A DNA stretch of 51,144 bases from an uncultured Granulosicoccaceae bacterium (GTDB lineage Bacteria > Pseudomonadota > Gammaproteobacteria > Granulosicoccales > Granulosicoccaceae): the NCBI GenBank assembly GCA_937922945.1, contig CAKZUP010000113.1, forward strand, positions 1-51,144. The letters are read 5' to 3'. The number at the start of each line of letters is the position of its first letter. Position 1 is the stretch's first letter. Shown here in pieces: positions 26,950-35,920 of the stretch. The translations under genes were made by a program, and so were the position numbers. The notes beneath the pieces are model-generated. The model made no database searches and was not told the origin of the DNA. It saw only the letters and a program-made list of their open reading frames with translations.

Positions 26950-28856
26950 TGTACGTGCACCCTTCCAACCCAAAGCGGGATGGGACGGTGAAACTTTTCG
27001 GATTCAAACTCGAGCAATCCGTAGAATCGATCTCCCGATGTGTAGGGAGAATCGACGCTGTGAGCAATGCCGTCGATAATACAATTCGCTTTGTCCCGTT
27101 TCCGGGTATAAATCATGGTTTCCTGATCATACGCAAATGCTGGCTGATGCCTTAACACACAGGTTCCAGCAACACCATCCACGTATCCATTCTGTTTTTT
27201 GTACTGCCCAATAATAAGATACCCGCCATTTTCATTGCGCACACTTTTTATTTCGCCGTCAAGCTTCGGCACTGAGGCAACAAACTCGGCAATGTCGGGA
27301 TTATCTGCAAAGCTATCCAGCCATCTAAGCCAGTCGGAGGTAAAGCCTTCGAAGTTCAATCCGGTTACACGCTCAAACCGATTAGTATCTGTTTTCAAGT
27401 ATCGCTTAAGCGATTCAAGCGATGTTGTTCCAACCTCTTCATTGATATAGTCGGCTGTTAATTGAATCAGTGTATCGGCGCCCTTAATCGATTCCAGATA
27501 CAGCATTGCTGAATAAGAGAGTGCATCAGCCCCCTCAAAACCATGTTGGTCAGTGATGGTTTGCCAAGTCAAAAGTGGATTACCAGTAAAATTGAAGCGT
27601 TGTTTAGAGACTAACGCCAAACCCAGTAGCTCGTTATTGTTAGGGGAATTTTTCGCATTGATCGAACCCTCACTCCACCAACGAGCAAGCCCATCAAGTA
27701 GCCAATGTCGAGTTTCATAATCCCAACGGCCGTTGGTAAGATCCAACAACATATGATGCATGGCAATGGAATTTAACAACGCGAACTCAAATGTATCGTA
27801 GTCGGTGTAGTTGGCAGTTAGAAACACACCATCGAGTAAATCCGGCTCTATTTCAGTGCGCTCAAGCTCCGTATTCAGTGCTATTTGAACCTGAGGTAGA
27901 TCTGCTAATCCCATCGCTGTTTGAAAGCTGGTTAGCCGTTCACTCAATGAATCAACAATGCGATTCGCCACAGCTTGATTAGCCGGCTCATTGTAAGAAA
28001 CAGCGATACCAGGAGAGGCTACACGAGCAACATATTCTCCAGATAAAGCGTAGGTTTCTGTTTCCCATTTTTTTTGCAACGTTTGATAGACCGTTAGCAA
28101 GCCGATTCCCAGTAGCGCAAAAGCGGCCATATCACGTCGAGTAACAGGCTTTCCCAGTTGCTCAGCGATAGAACCATCGTTCACCAGCGCCAGCAAAAAA
28201 CCTGCAATAACAAATGCCAGTGAAATCAAAACAGTGCCAATTAGGTCGCCAACCGGAACAACGTCCCGCTCGAATACAAATAAATCACGATCTAATAGTG
28301 CCAAGGGAGGAAAGCCTGCATCGTCGAACCCGGGTTTACGCATAAAATACATGAGGGTAAGACCCATGACGACGTATATAACCAGACGTATCCGACCGGT
28401 AAAACTGACGAAAAATACGATACTCCAGATGAGCAAGCCGATGGCACATGTTTTTAACAACAGTAGCTTGGTGTATTGACGGGTAATACCCTCTGCAGCA
28501 TCAGCAACACCTGCTGATAAATACACCACCACAACACATAGCGCTAAAATAAATAATAGACCGATAAGGTACTTAACCAACAGTGGCATGAATTTCTGTA
28601 TCGGCAAGGCTTCAACAAATTTTCTGGTGCCACCAACATATTCCTTAACGACTAACCTGTTACCGACAATAAACGCGATAAGTGGAATAACCGTAACGAG
28701 CGAGAAGCGTACGACCTGAAAGGTACTCATGTTAAAAGTACCAGTACTCTGCTGACTGAATGCCACCATTAACACGACAAAAAAACCGAACCCGAGACTA
28801 ACCAGCGATATTGCATGCTCACGAAGGTCTTTGTACAGAAGACTTAAAAAGCTCAT
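26946..28856 (-). CDS. ABC-2-type permease fused to a degenerate peptidase-like domain
   Basis: A 636-residue protein built like its downstream partner: seven hydrophobic segments within residues 15-260, with an ABC-2-like GNRLVVKEYVGGTRKFVEALP after TM2, then a large hydrophilic, predicted periplasmic domain (270-636). Where the partner has HExxH, this protein reads SIAMHHMLLDL (about 363-373), and where the partner has FIEGMAQF it reads WLLDGLARWW (Asp388). The peptidase fold thus seems kept while the glutamate general base is lost, pointing to a non-catalytic pseudo-peptidase. It overlaps the ATPase gene and the next permease by four bases each (ATGA), so expression is tightly coupled and the two permeases probably form a heterodimer. 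Confidence 0.8.
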   Translation of the reverse strand: MSFLSLLYKDLREHAISLVSLGFGFFVVLMVAFSQQSTGTFNMSTFQVVRFSLVTVIPLIAFIVGNRLVVKEYVGGTRKFVEALPIQKFMPLLVKYLIGLLFILALCVVVVYLSAGVADAAEGITRQYTKLLLLKTCAIGLLIWSIVFFVSFTGRIRLVIYVVMGLTLMYFMRKPGFDDAGFPPLALLDRDLFVFERDVVPVGDLIGTVLISLAFVIAGFLLALVNDGSIAEQLGKPVTRRDMAAFALLGIGLLTVYQTLQKKWETETYALSGEYVARVASPGIAVSYNEPANQAVANRIVDSLSERLTSFQTAMGLADLPQVQIALNTELERTEIEPDLLDGVFLTANYTDYDTFEFALLNSIAMHHMLLDLTNGRWDYETRHWLLDGLARWWSEGSINAKNSPNNNELLGLALVSKQRFNFTGNPLLTWQTITDQHGFEGADALSYSAMLYLESIKGADTLIQLTADYINEEVGTTSLESLKRYLKTDTNRFERVTGLNFEGFTSDWLRWLDSFADNPDIAEFVASVPKLDGEIKSVRNENGGYLIIGQYKKQNGYVDGVAGTCVLRHQPAFAYDQETMIYTRKRDKANCIIDGIAHSVDSPYTSGDRFYGLLEFESEKFHRPIPLWVGRVHVQ

Positions 28857-29803
28857 TCGCGATGACTCGATTTTGCGACCACTGCAATGAACACATCTTC
28901 CAAAGTCATTGAATCTTGACGCCAGCCATAATCGAGTACCGGTGAAAGTGGCGCACCATACGGAAATTGCAAAACAACATGATGGCGACCATGTCGCGAG
29001 CTACTCTGCAGTACATTGACAGCACTATTAACGAAGTCGCCAGGCACCTGTCCCGGGCGATACAGAGTGTTGTCAATGGAGTAAGTTGCCAAACTTTCAG
29101 ACAAAGGCCCTAAAGGCCCTTCGTACACTGCCCTGCCCGACTCTATGATGCCGATACGATCTGCAATAGCTTCAATATCATCAATTAGGTGAGTTGAGAA
29201 AAAAATGGTTGCATCGTCGTTTCGCGCCTCTTCGCTAACCAGATCTAAAAACTCACGACGAGCAACTGGATCCATGCCTGCGGTTGGCTCATCGAGAATC
29301 AAGCATTCCGGACGAGTAGCCAACGCAAGGCTCAGCGCCAGTTTGGCCTTCATACCGCCTGAAAAATTACCCAATTTTCTTTTCATCGGGAGCTCAAATA
29401 CATTGAGCAATTTTTCATAGCGGGCCTGATCCCATTTTGGGTAAAAGCCTTTGACAAACTTCGCCAATTGTTTTGGCGTCATCCAAGGGTAAAAGTGTTG
29501 CTCCTGGGCCACATAACCAATACGCTGACGGGCCGTAACCACGCTGCTGTTGATCGATTCTCCAAAAAGATGAATCGAGCCACTACTGATTTTGGTGATA
29601 CCCATCATCATTCGAATGGCAGTCGATTTTCCAGCGCCATTTCGACCCAGGAACCCATAAACCTCCCCTCTTTCCACTTGAAGGCTGAGGCCTGTTAGCA
29701 CATCAAGAGAACCGTACCGCTTACAGACATCACTTAAAGTGATCACGGCACCAGCAGTATCTGAGCTGACTGACGAGGCGCTCAAAGGGATTGGATTGTT
29801 CAT
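28853..29803 (-). CDS. ABC transporter ATP-binding protein (CcmA/YhbG-like, ABC-2 exporter type)
   Basis: A 316-residue ATPase with all motifs: Walker A GRNGAGKST, Q-loop YVAQEQHFYPWM, signature NFSGGMKAK, Walker B CLILDEPTAGMDP and the switch histidine in FSTHLIDD. The 80 C-terminal residues after the core are an accessory domain common in drug/lantibiotic-type exporters. It should power the two permeases that follow and overlap. A 112-bp gap separates it from the DUF4159 gene upstream. Confidence 0.92.
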   Translation of the reverse strand: MNNPIPLSASSVSSDTAGAVITLSDVCKRYGSLDVLTGLSLQVERGEVYGFLGRNGAGKSTAIRMMMGITKISSGSIHLFGESINSSVVTARQRIGYVAQEQHFYPWMTPKQLAKFVKGFYPKWDQARYEKLLNVFELPMKRKLGNFSGGMKAKLALSLALATRPECLILDEPTAGMDPVARREFLDLVSEEARNDDATIFFSTHLIDDIEAIADRIGIIESGRAVYEGPLGPLSESLATYSIDNTLYRPGQVPGDFVNSAVNVLQSSSRHGRHHVVLQFPYGAPLSPVLDYGWRQDSMTLEDVFIAVVAKSSHRE

Positions 29804-29915
29804 AAAAGAAACCCACTAATGAATACAGTGGATTTTAGCATCGCTGCAAAGGGTACACGCTATGAAGATCTACAATAACTGTGGCAGCAAGGCAATTAAA
29901 AGGATGTTTCGCCGT

Positions 29916-30797
29916 TTAATGAGTCATGGCATAAAGCACGTAGTTGACACCCAGCCTATAAGCAAGCGCTGTGTAGGGCGCTGGATAGACCGCATCATCT
30001 GCATGCTCCCAGGCATCGCCAATATCCTGATTGAAGTTGACCACCAGCATTATCCGGCCTTCGTCATCTTTAATGCCAAACCAGCCCGGGTTAGTGCCAC
30101 CTTTCTCCCAGGTACGGTTGTTCATAACAGATCTTATACCCGGTATTTGTAAGCGCTTATCAATGTCAAATTGAATATTGAACAAGTGCGTATTTGCTTC
30201 GAGTGCAACCAGTGCTCGATCTGGAAATACCTGCCGTATGATGCTCGAGAAATTGGCCCACTCACGAGCACCGTGAAAGTCATCGATCATCAGAAATCCA
30301 CCACGCAGTAAATATTCTCTAAGCTGACGTCGCTCACTGTGAGACAACGATAAAAAACCCACCTCTACGACGTACAGCCAAGGATAGTCGAATAACACAT
30401 CATCATCGAGACGTAGAATCTTACTGCCGTTGGAAACTTGAATGCGTGTCAGTCGACGTAACCCGTTTGAAAAATGAAATTCTGCATCCGGGTAATCTGC
30501 CTGCCATCGAGGCCATTCCCACCCACCGTCATAGACCAGCCGGGCAAACTCAAATTCATAATCGAATAATTCGTTCGTTTTTAAAGAAGGTGCAGCGGAA
30601 GTTGTTTGAGATACAGGTAGTTCTAAAGGCCGTACGGTATCTTCGGCCGCCACACTAAGGGACATGAAAATGGTTTGAACACAAAGCACCGCAAGTACAA
30701 TGCGGCATACAATCCTATAACATCGACGGTACGTGTAACACGCTTGCATGAAGCTCAGGAGATGCCAACTGGTAAGCGAGCGAACAGACCTATACAT
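29916..30797 (-). CDS. DUF4159 domain protein, exported
   Basis: A 293-residue protein with an N-terminal signal (hydrophobic core IVLAVLCVQTIFMSLSV, cleavage after SVAA near residue 51). Residues 75-290 match DUF4159, a glutamine-amidotransferase-like fold: FEFARLVYDGGWEWPRW, LREYLLRGGFLMIDDFHG and NFNQDIGDAWEHAD. No catalytic Cys-His pair is obvious, so it may be a ligand-binding version. The start is uncertain; residues 1-16 before a second Met may not be used. It is the first gene of a same-strand cluster with the ABC ATPase and two peptidase-permease fusions, and is predicted to be periplasmic, where the fusion domains also face. Confidence 0.78.
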   Translation of the reverse strand: MYRSVRSLTSWHLLSFMQACYTYRRCYRIVCRIVLAVLCVQTIFMSLSVAAEDTVRPLELPVSQTTSAAPSLKTNELFDYEFEFARLVYDGGWEWPRWQADYPDAEFHFSNGLRRLTRIQVSNGSKILRLDDDVLFDYPWLYVVEVGFLSLSHSERRQLREYLLRGGFLMIDDFHGAREWANFSSIIRQVFPDRALVALEANTHLFNIQFDIDKRLQIPGIRSVMNNRTWEKGGTNPGWFGIKDDEGRIMLVVNFNQDIGDAWEHADDAVYPAPYTALAYRLGVNYVLYAMTH

Positions 30798-31107
30798 AAA
30801 CCAGCTAACAGGCCGGATAGTGGGCTAGTGAGAAGTTTGGCTGGTAATCCTGAAGTTAAACCGGCTGACAGGAAAGCATCTGGCATAAGAATTTCTCAAA
30901 TGCTGCATTGTTCGTTCAAAGCATATATCAATTCTTGCTTGCTTGTACAGACGTATTTCCATTACATTTAAAGCTGCTGTAGCCATGCGAGCGCCGTTGA
31001 TTGTAAGGACGCGTAAATACAAAATTAGTCTTTTCTAGCTATTACCTAACCATAATAGACACTGGCGGCCAATATAAACAGTTACCTGAATGTGAGGGAT
31101 AAATAAC
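30798..31107. other. Divergent intergenic region, no gene seen
   Basis: About 310 bases lie between the DUF4159 cassette (minus) and the VOC gene (plus). No open frame with recognisable features was found. It should hold the promoters of the ABC cassette and of the VOC gene; the latter has GAGGGAT before its ATG. Confidence 0.4.
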
Positions 31108-31533
31108 ATGCTAATTGCATACGCAACCGTTGCAAAACCTGCTGACGCCATCGAGCTGTACAAAGTAGCACTGGGCGCAACCGTTAGCAATATAATGGAT
31201 GGCCCTGATGGCTCCATAATGCACGCAGAGTTATCAATAGCCGGGCATCGATTCATGCTAAGTGGCGAATGGCCAGGCTTTGCAAGCGCTCCCAGTGGAC
31301 GTTCACCAGTTAACTTTATGCTGTATGTGGATAACGCAGACGCCGCATATCAGCAAGCCATAGATGCGGGCATGCAGTCATCATCGGAGCCTGAAACTAT
31401 GTTCTGGGGAGACAGAAATGCCAAGGTGACAGATGGCCACGGTTACGAATGGACCTTTGCGCATAAAGTTGAAGACGTATCCACTGAAGAAATGCGCAAA
31501 CGAGCTGCCGAGTTTGCAGCCTCTTTCTCTTGA
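31108..31533 (+). CDS. VOC-superfamily protein (PhnB/glyoxalase-like)
   Basis: A 141-residue single-domain protein of the vicinal-oxygen-chelate fold, PhnB-like branch. ELYKVALGATVSNI starts the first beta-alpha-beta-beta-beta unit, HAELSIAGHRFMLSGE and VNFMLYVDNADAAYQQAIDAG follow, and the end is FWGDRNAKVTDGHGYEWTFA. A clear GAGGGAT lies about eight bases before ATG 31108. Members of this group are often of unknown function and include metal-binding lyases and resistance proteins. Monocistronic by appearance. Confidence 0.88.
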   Translation: MLIAYATVAKPADAIELYKVALGATVSNIMDGPDGSIMHAELSIAGHRFMLSGEWPGFASAPSGRSPVNFMLYVDNADAAYQQAIDAGMQSSSEPETMFWGDRNAKVTDGHGYEWTFAHKVEDVSTEEMRKRAAEFAASFS

Positions 31534-31949
31534 GTGCATGCATTTGAACTTGTTGCTTTCAACCCCTGAGCTTAACGCCTTTGCTCGTTTCTTTACTCCG
31601 TCCTGAATTAGTTCCAAGATTTAATTCTTGGTTCAAATTCACAATATTCATGCAACAAGTTTTATTACTGGCTTAAATGAAGATGAAAAAAGACAAACAT
31701 TAAGGGCTGCAAATACCCTATTCGCACTGTTTAGCTCGCTTTGTACTCGTGAACCACTTAATTGCAATACTTTTGTATAACCTTTTAAAAAGGCAAGCCG
31801 TAATATTTACTAATATGAATGGACTATGCATCGTTAACAATATAACTCTATGACATTACCGTTTACCCAAACTTAAGCTTCTGACTGTTGGCAGCACGTC
31901 CCATTTGAATATATAGTTAAGGCTTAGAGGTTATGGCGGTATGTAAATC
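31534..31949. other. AT-rich intergenic region upstream of the response regulator
   Basis: A 416-base stretch without a supported gene. A dyad CCAAGA-N6-TCTTGG (31614-31631) lies 80 bases after the VOC stop and could be a weak terminator or operator. The promoter of the response-regulator gene should lie in the right half. Confidence 0.4.
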
Positions 31950-32594
31950 ATGAACATGCTTTTGATCGCACAGCACACTCTCTTTCGCGATGGATTAAAA
32001 CTGTTACTTAAAAATTCCAATCTGCTTGATCTATGCGAGGAGGCAGAAAACTTAAAGTCTGCATTAGTCATACTTAATGCAAAGAAATTCGATCTCATAT
32101 TTCTGGACGTCAAGCTAAAAGATGCAATGGGCCTTGACTCTCTTCGTAGCATTAAAAAAATAACTCCAACTACACCCATCATTGCAGTATCAGACAATGC
32201 TGACTTACAGCTTGCCAAGCAGGCCATGGTATTAGGCGCATCTGCATGTGTCAGTAAAACGTCGCCTTATAAAGAACTGCTTAAGGCCATTCATGCTGTT
32301 CGCAATGGACAACGCTTTCTATCTTTGGAGCTTATCGAACAAACCGCACAACCAACCGGAAAAAATTGGGGGAGTTCTGATTTGTCGGTGGTCTCATCAC
32401 TTTCCGACAGACAAAAAGAAGTGCTAAGACATATCGCCAAAGGCGCATCCAACAAGGGCATATCCATAGAGATGAATATTTCTCAAAACACGGTTAAAGC
32501 GCATCTGGCAACTATATTTAAGGTGTTAGGGGTGCATAATCGCACGGAGGCATTCTATTTCGCGGCTCGAGCAGGCATGCCACTGGATGACTAA
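31950..32594 (+). CDS. NarL/FixJ-family response regulator with atypical receiver
   Basis: A 214-residue two-domain regulator: receiver (1-120) and a LuxR-type helix-turn-helix (about 148-210, LSDRQKEVLRHIAKGASNK and ISQNTVKAHLATIFKVL). The phospho-acceptor Asp53 (FLDVKL), Ser81 and Lys103 are present. However, the acidic pair that normally binds Mg2+ at the end of strand 1 (DDH) is replaced by Ala7-Gln8-His9 in LLIAQHTLFRDG. Such receivers are often phosphorylated poorly or regulated by other means. No kinase is adjacent; the hybrid kinase lies 8 kb away and is on the same strand but separated by other operons. It should act as a DNA-binding transcription regulator. Confidence 0.9.
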   Translation: MNMLLIAQHTLFRDGLKLLLKNSNLLDLCEEAENLKSALVILNAKKFDLIFLDVKLKDAMGLDSLRSIKKITPTTPIIAVSDNADLQLAKQAMVLGASACVSKTSPYKELLKAIHAVRNGQRFLSLELIEQTAQPTGKNWGSSDLSVVSSLSDRQKEVLRHIAKGASNKGISIEMNISQNTVKAHLATIFKVLGVHNRTEAFYFAARAGMPLDD

Positions 32595-32659
32595 GACAAC
32601 ACTCTAATGGCGCACTACTTCAAGATCAAAAAAAACAGTGCGAAAGGACTGCAACAGCC

Positions 32660-33337
32660 TTATAGGCAAGAAGCTGAAAATGATTCCGCAGCGTCGTTAC
32701 ACAGCACAGCATCCAAAACCATTGGCATTGACGGGTCAACATCCTGTCGAAAAGAAAGTAATGCAGAGTGTTCTTGATCGATAGCAGAGCGTAGAGCTCC
32801 ACAAGTATCACTGGTGCAGGTAAAAATCTTGTTGTTCAACAGACTAAACTGTCCAGGCGCGATCTCCACAATGCGCTCGTGTGGCTTGCGAGACAGGTAT
32901 TGAAAAGCCTCGCTGGCTTCATGTTGCGTCTCTGACACAACTTCAAGCAGCGTATAGCGCAAACTTAGTGCATCCGCAAAACCTGAATCGATCTCCTGTG
33001 CTTGAACGAGTATTTCGTATTCGACTCCCCACTGATAGTCGAAGCCTTCAATGGATTCGTACACATATACCCACTCATCACTACCTTCCTTCTGAGCAAC
33101 AAAACAATGATCAACCTCAAATCCTTCACACTCAACCATGTGATGCTTAATACGCATGTACTCGATATTACTGTGCTCCAATAGCGCTTCTGCAGGTTGG
33201 GCAGTTAAAGGCTGATCGGACACCTCATATACAGTTGTTTGCTCTTCTGCTGCGGTTGGTACGTTGGACGAACACGCCGAACAGCTGATTAACACCAGTA
33301 GTATCAGATTCTTCGGTAAGGTAAGATTGATCATCAA
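32660..33337 (-). CDS. Lipoprotein with DUF4377-like domain
   Basis: A 225-residue lipoprotein; the signal ends near SCSAC with Cys22 the likely lipidated residue. Residues 60-140 resemble DUF4377: MVECEGFEVDHCFVAQ, EWVYVYESIEGFDYQWGVEY and RYTLLEVVSE. The last 70 residues (APGQFSLLNNKIFTCTSDTCG onward, with four cysteines) resemble the META/DUF306-linked tail seen in some DUF4377 proteins. No enzymatic motif. It converges on the response-regulator gene, with 65 bases between the stops. Function unknown. Confidence 0.75.
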   Translation of the reverse strand: MMINLTLPKNLILLVLISCSACSSNVPTAAEEQTTVYEVSDQPLTAQPAEALLEHSNIEYMRIKHHMVECEGFEVDHCFVAQKEGSDEWVYVYESIEGFDYQWGVEYEILVQAQEIDSGFADALSLRYTLLEVVSETQHEASEAFQYLSRKPHERIVEIAPGQFSLLNNKIFTCTSDTCGALRSAIDQEHSALLSFRQDVDPSMPMVLDAVLCNDAAESFSASCL

Positions 33338-33590
33338 TTCGTCTGCATTATGTCGTTGAACCTGTTTCGGTTAACCAGATAACCATCTTCAGGTGGCAAC
33401 GACTGAATACAACGTGATTTTCAATAGGACACAAGTTTGTAACCTTATGTCACATTTGGCGGTCTTTTAGCCCCGAAAAGATGACTTCTCAGCCGATTTT
33501 CCCGGCACAGCTTCCAGACCGGAATACCCTTTCTGGCACGGCCCGGAGCGCCCAATCCGGGAACGTCAGCGGTTTTTACGCATCAAAATG

Positions 33591-34907
33591 TTAATGGTGA
33601 CTCACTTTTTCAGGAATGAGCCCGCGTGGACTAAATCGCAGGGCCAACAGCAGAATAACCCCCATTGTCATTAATCGCATGTGTGCTGCCGATTCAATAA
33701 GATGTGCTCTCAAAGGACTCTCGGCATCCATTCCAGACGTTAGCGTATCCATAAGCCACAACCCAATGGGCTCAGCTTCAATCCAGAAAAACCAGATTAC
33801 GAAACCACCTAGCACTGCACCCCAGTTATTTCCAGAGCCCCCGACAATCACCATAACCCAGATGAGAAAGGTGAACCGTAAAGGCTGATAGGACGAAGGT
33901 GTGAGCTGACCATCGAGTGTTGTCAGCATGGCACCAGCGATCCCGACAACAATTGAACCCAACACAAACACCTGAAGATGCCTGGCTTTTATATCTTTGC
34001 CCATCGCGTTCGCAGACACTTCGTTGTCTCGAATGGCGCGCATCATCCTGCCCCACGGTGACCGCAATGCTTTTTCAGACAAATACAAAATTATAAGCAG
34101 CACAACCGCAAACAAACTGGCGTAACACAGCTTCACAAAGATGCTTGAAAACGTAATTGGGTCTGCACCTAGACGTTGCGCAAGCGACAGAAACCAATCG
34201 CTTTGCTGCAAATTAATCTCATAGGGTACAGGCCGCGGTAACCCTGAAACGTTTTTCACACCACGCGTGAGCCAATCTTCATGTTTGAGCACAGCAACGA
34301 TGATTTCAGAAATACCCAAAGTAGCAATGGCCAAATAATCGGTACGTAAACCCAGCGTAATTTTGCCAACCAACCAAGCCACCGCTCCGGCGAATAAGCC
34401 ACCCACCGGCCAAGCCAAAATAATCGGTAAGCCCAGACCACCCAGATAACCGGTAGACGCAGGATTGACCTTTTCGATAGCTGTTGTTGCCGGGTCGACA
34501 ACGCTTCTTAAAATAAAATAACCAATGACACCTATAGCGACAATGAGTAAAGTCCGTACCGGGCTTTTTGCCATCTTCCGGTAGCTGAACATTGCTGCCA
34601 GTACAGTGGCAATCAAGATAAACAATCCGACAATAACGCCTACCCCACCAGCTTGCCAGGCTTCTGGTACAGGGGAGACCGATATCAGCATCGCCGCCAA
34701 GCCGCCCATCGCGGCAAACCCCATAACACCAACGTTAAATAGTCCAGCGTAACCCCATTGAATATTAACCCCTAAAGACATAATCGCAGAGATTAGGCAA
34801 AGGTTCAGAATCGTCAAAGACAGATTCCAACTTTGAAACTGCCCAACAACGACGATAAGCGCTGCCATGATCGAAAACAGCAGGACGTTTTTAAGTGCAG
34901 AGCTCAT
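33591..34907 (-). CDS. livM: Branched-chain amino acid ABC transporter permease LivM
   Basis: A 438-residue inner-membrane permease with about ten hydrophobic segments; family hallmarks are LGVNIQWGYAGLFNVGVMGFA near the start (quoted in part: GYAGLFNVGVMGFA), LRTDYLAIATLGISEI and the coupling-helix region SPWGRMMRAIRDNEVSANAMG. It is longer than most LivM proteins because of an extra membrane-rich insert near 90-150. It overlaps livH by four bases (ATGA). It is the last gene of the operon and would pair with LivH to form the channel. Confidence 0.93.
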   Translation of the reverse strand: MSSALKNVLLFSIMAALIVVVGQFQSWNLSLTILNLCLISAIMSLGVNIQWGYAGLFNVGVMGFAAMGGLAAMLISVSPVPEAWQAGGVGVIVGLFILIATVLAAMFSYRKMAKSPVRTLLIVAIGVIGYFILRSVVDPATTAIEKVNPASTGYLGGLGLPIILAWPVGGLFAGAVAWLVGKITLGLRTDYLAIATLGISEIIVAVLKHEDWLTRGVKNVSGLPRPVPYEINLQQSDWFLSLAQRLGADPITFSSIFVKLCYASLFAVVLLIILYLSEKALRSPWGRMMRAIRDNEVSANAMGKDIKARHLQVFVLGSIVVGIAGAMLTTLDGQLTPSSYQPLRFTFLIWVMVIVGGSGNNWGAVLGGFVIWFFWIEAEPIGLWLMDTLTSGMDAESPLRAHLIESAAHMRLMTMGVILLLALRFSPRGLIPEKVSHH

Positions 34908-35920
34908 ACACCTGTCCCCTTAAAAATGCCAGTCGGCCTGAACAGGAGGACCAACAAAAGAATAATAAAACTAACGGCAAACTTATAGTCTGTGGAAAGC
35001 AGTTGCAGCAGACCACCAGAGGTCCAATCTTCAGGCAGCAAATAGCCCGCGAATCGTTTGTACGCATACGTTACGAGGATTTCGGAAAAGGCGATAACGA
35101 ACGCACCGGCGATAGCCCCCAAAGGATTGCCTAACCCACCAACAATGGCAGACGCAAAGATGGGCAGTAATAATTGAAAGTAGGTGAAAGGTTTAAACGA
35201 CTTATCCAGCCCGTACAGCGTACCCGCAATGGTTGCCAAGGCCGCAGCGATAATCCAGGTAACCGCCACGACTTTGTCTGGACTAATGCCCGAAAGCAGC
35301 GCAAGATCTTCGTTATCAGAATAGGCGCGCATGGACTTGCCGGTTCTGGTTTTATTCAGAAACCAGAATAAAGCCGCCACCACCACAATCATGGTAACCA
35401 CGGTTAAACCCTGGCTCACTTTGATTGAGATACCTTCAGACAAGCCAGTCATTTGTTTAAATTCGCGCGCCTTGATGATAAAGCGCTCGCCGTCAGCAAA
35501 ATTCTGATCGTCTGGACCGATAATAAATCTGACAATACCGTTGGTGACAAACATCACCCCTACCGATGCAATCAGATAGATAACAGGTTCTGCTTTTTTC
35601 TCGCGATAAAATTTATACACTACACGGTCTGTCAGCAGAACAAACACTGCGCACAAAACAATGGCGAAAGGCAGCGCTAACAATGCAGTGGGCAAAGGCC
35701 CAAGGCTCAGACCCAAAGACTGGAACCACCAAGTGATAAGAATCGTTATCATGGTGCCGAACGCCATGGTATCGCCATGGGCAAAATTCGAGAATCGTAA
35801 AATACCAAAAACCAGCGTTACTCCCAGTGCACCCAGTGCTAACTGACTTCCATATGCTATTGCCGGCACCAGCACAAAGTTGGAGAACAGCGCGAATGCA
35901 TTCATTAAATCCTGCATCAT
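34904..35920 (-). CDS. livH: Branched-chain amino acid ABC transporter permease LivH
   Basis: A 338-residue permease with about eight membrane segments. Signature elements are GALGVTLVFGILRFSNFAHG, SYSDNEDLALLSG-like coupling sequence (MRAYSDNEDLALLSGI) and GGLGNPLGAIAGAF. Its start ATG shares one base with the livF stop (TAATG), and GGAGG lies just before, so translation is coupled. It forms the membrane channel with LivM. Confidence 0.93.
   Translation of the reverse strand: MMQDLMNAFALFSNFVLVPAIAYGSQLALGALGVTLVFGILRFSNFAHGDTMAFGTMITILITWWFQSLGLSLGPLPTALLALPFAIVLCAVFVLLTDRVVYKFYREKKAEPVIYLIASVGVMFVTNGIVRFIIGPDDQNFADGERFIIKAREFKQMTGLSEGISIKVSQGLTVVTMIVVVAALFWFLNKTRTGKSMRAYSDNEDLALLSGISPDKVVAVTWIIAAALATIAGTLYGLDKSFKPFTYFQLLLPIFASAIVGGLGNPLGAIAGAFVIAFSEILVTYAYKRFAGYLLPEDWTSGGLLQLLSTDYKFAVSFIILLLVLLFRPTGIFKGTGV

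Noticed and set aside
33542..33561. CCCGGA-N8-TCCGGG hairpin after livM as the operon terminator
   Set aside because: Short stem, large loop and no T-run on the minus strand; too weak to call.
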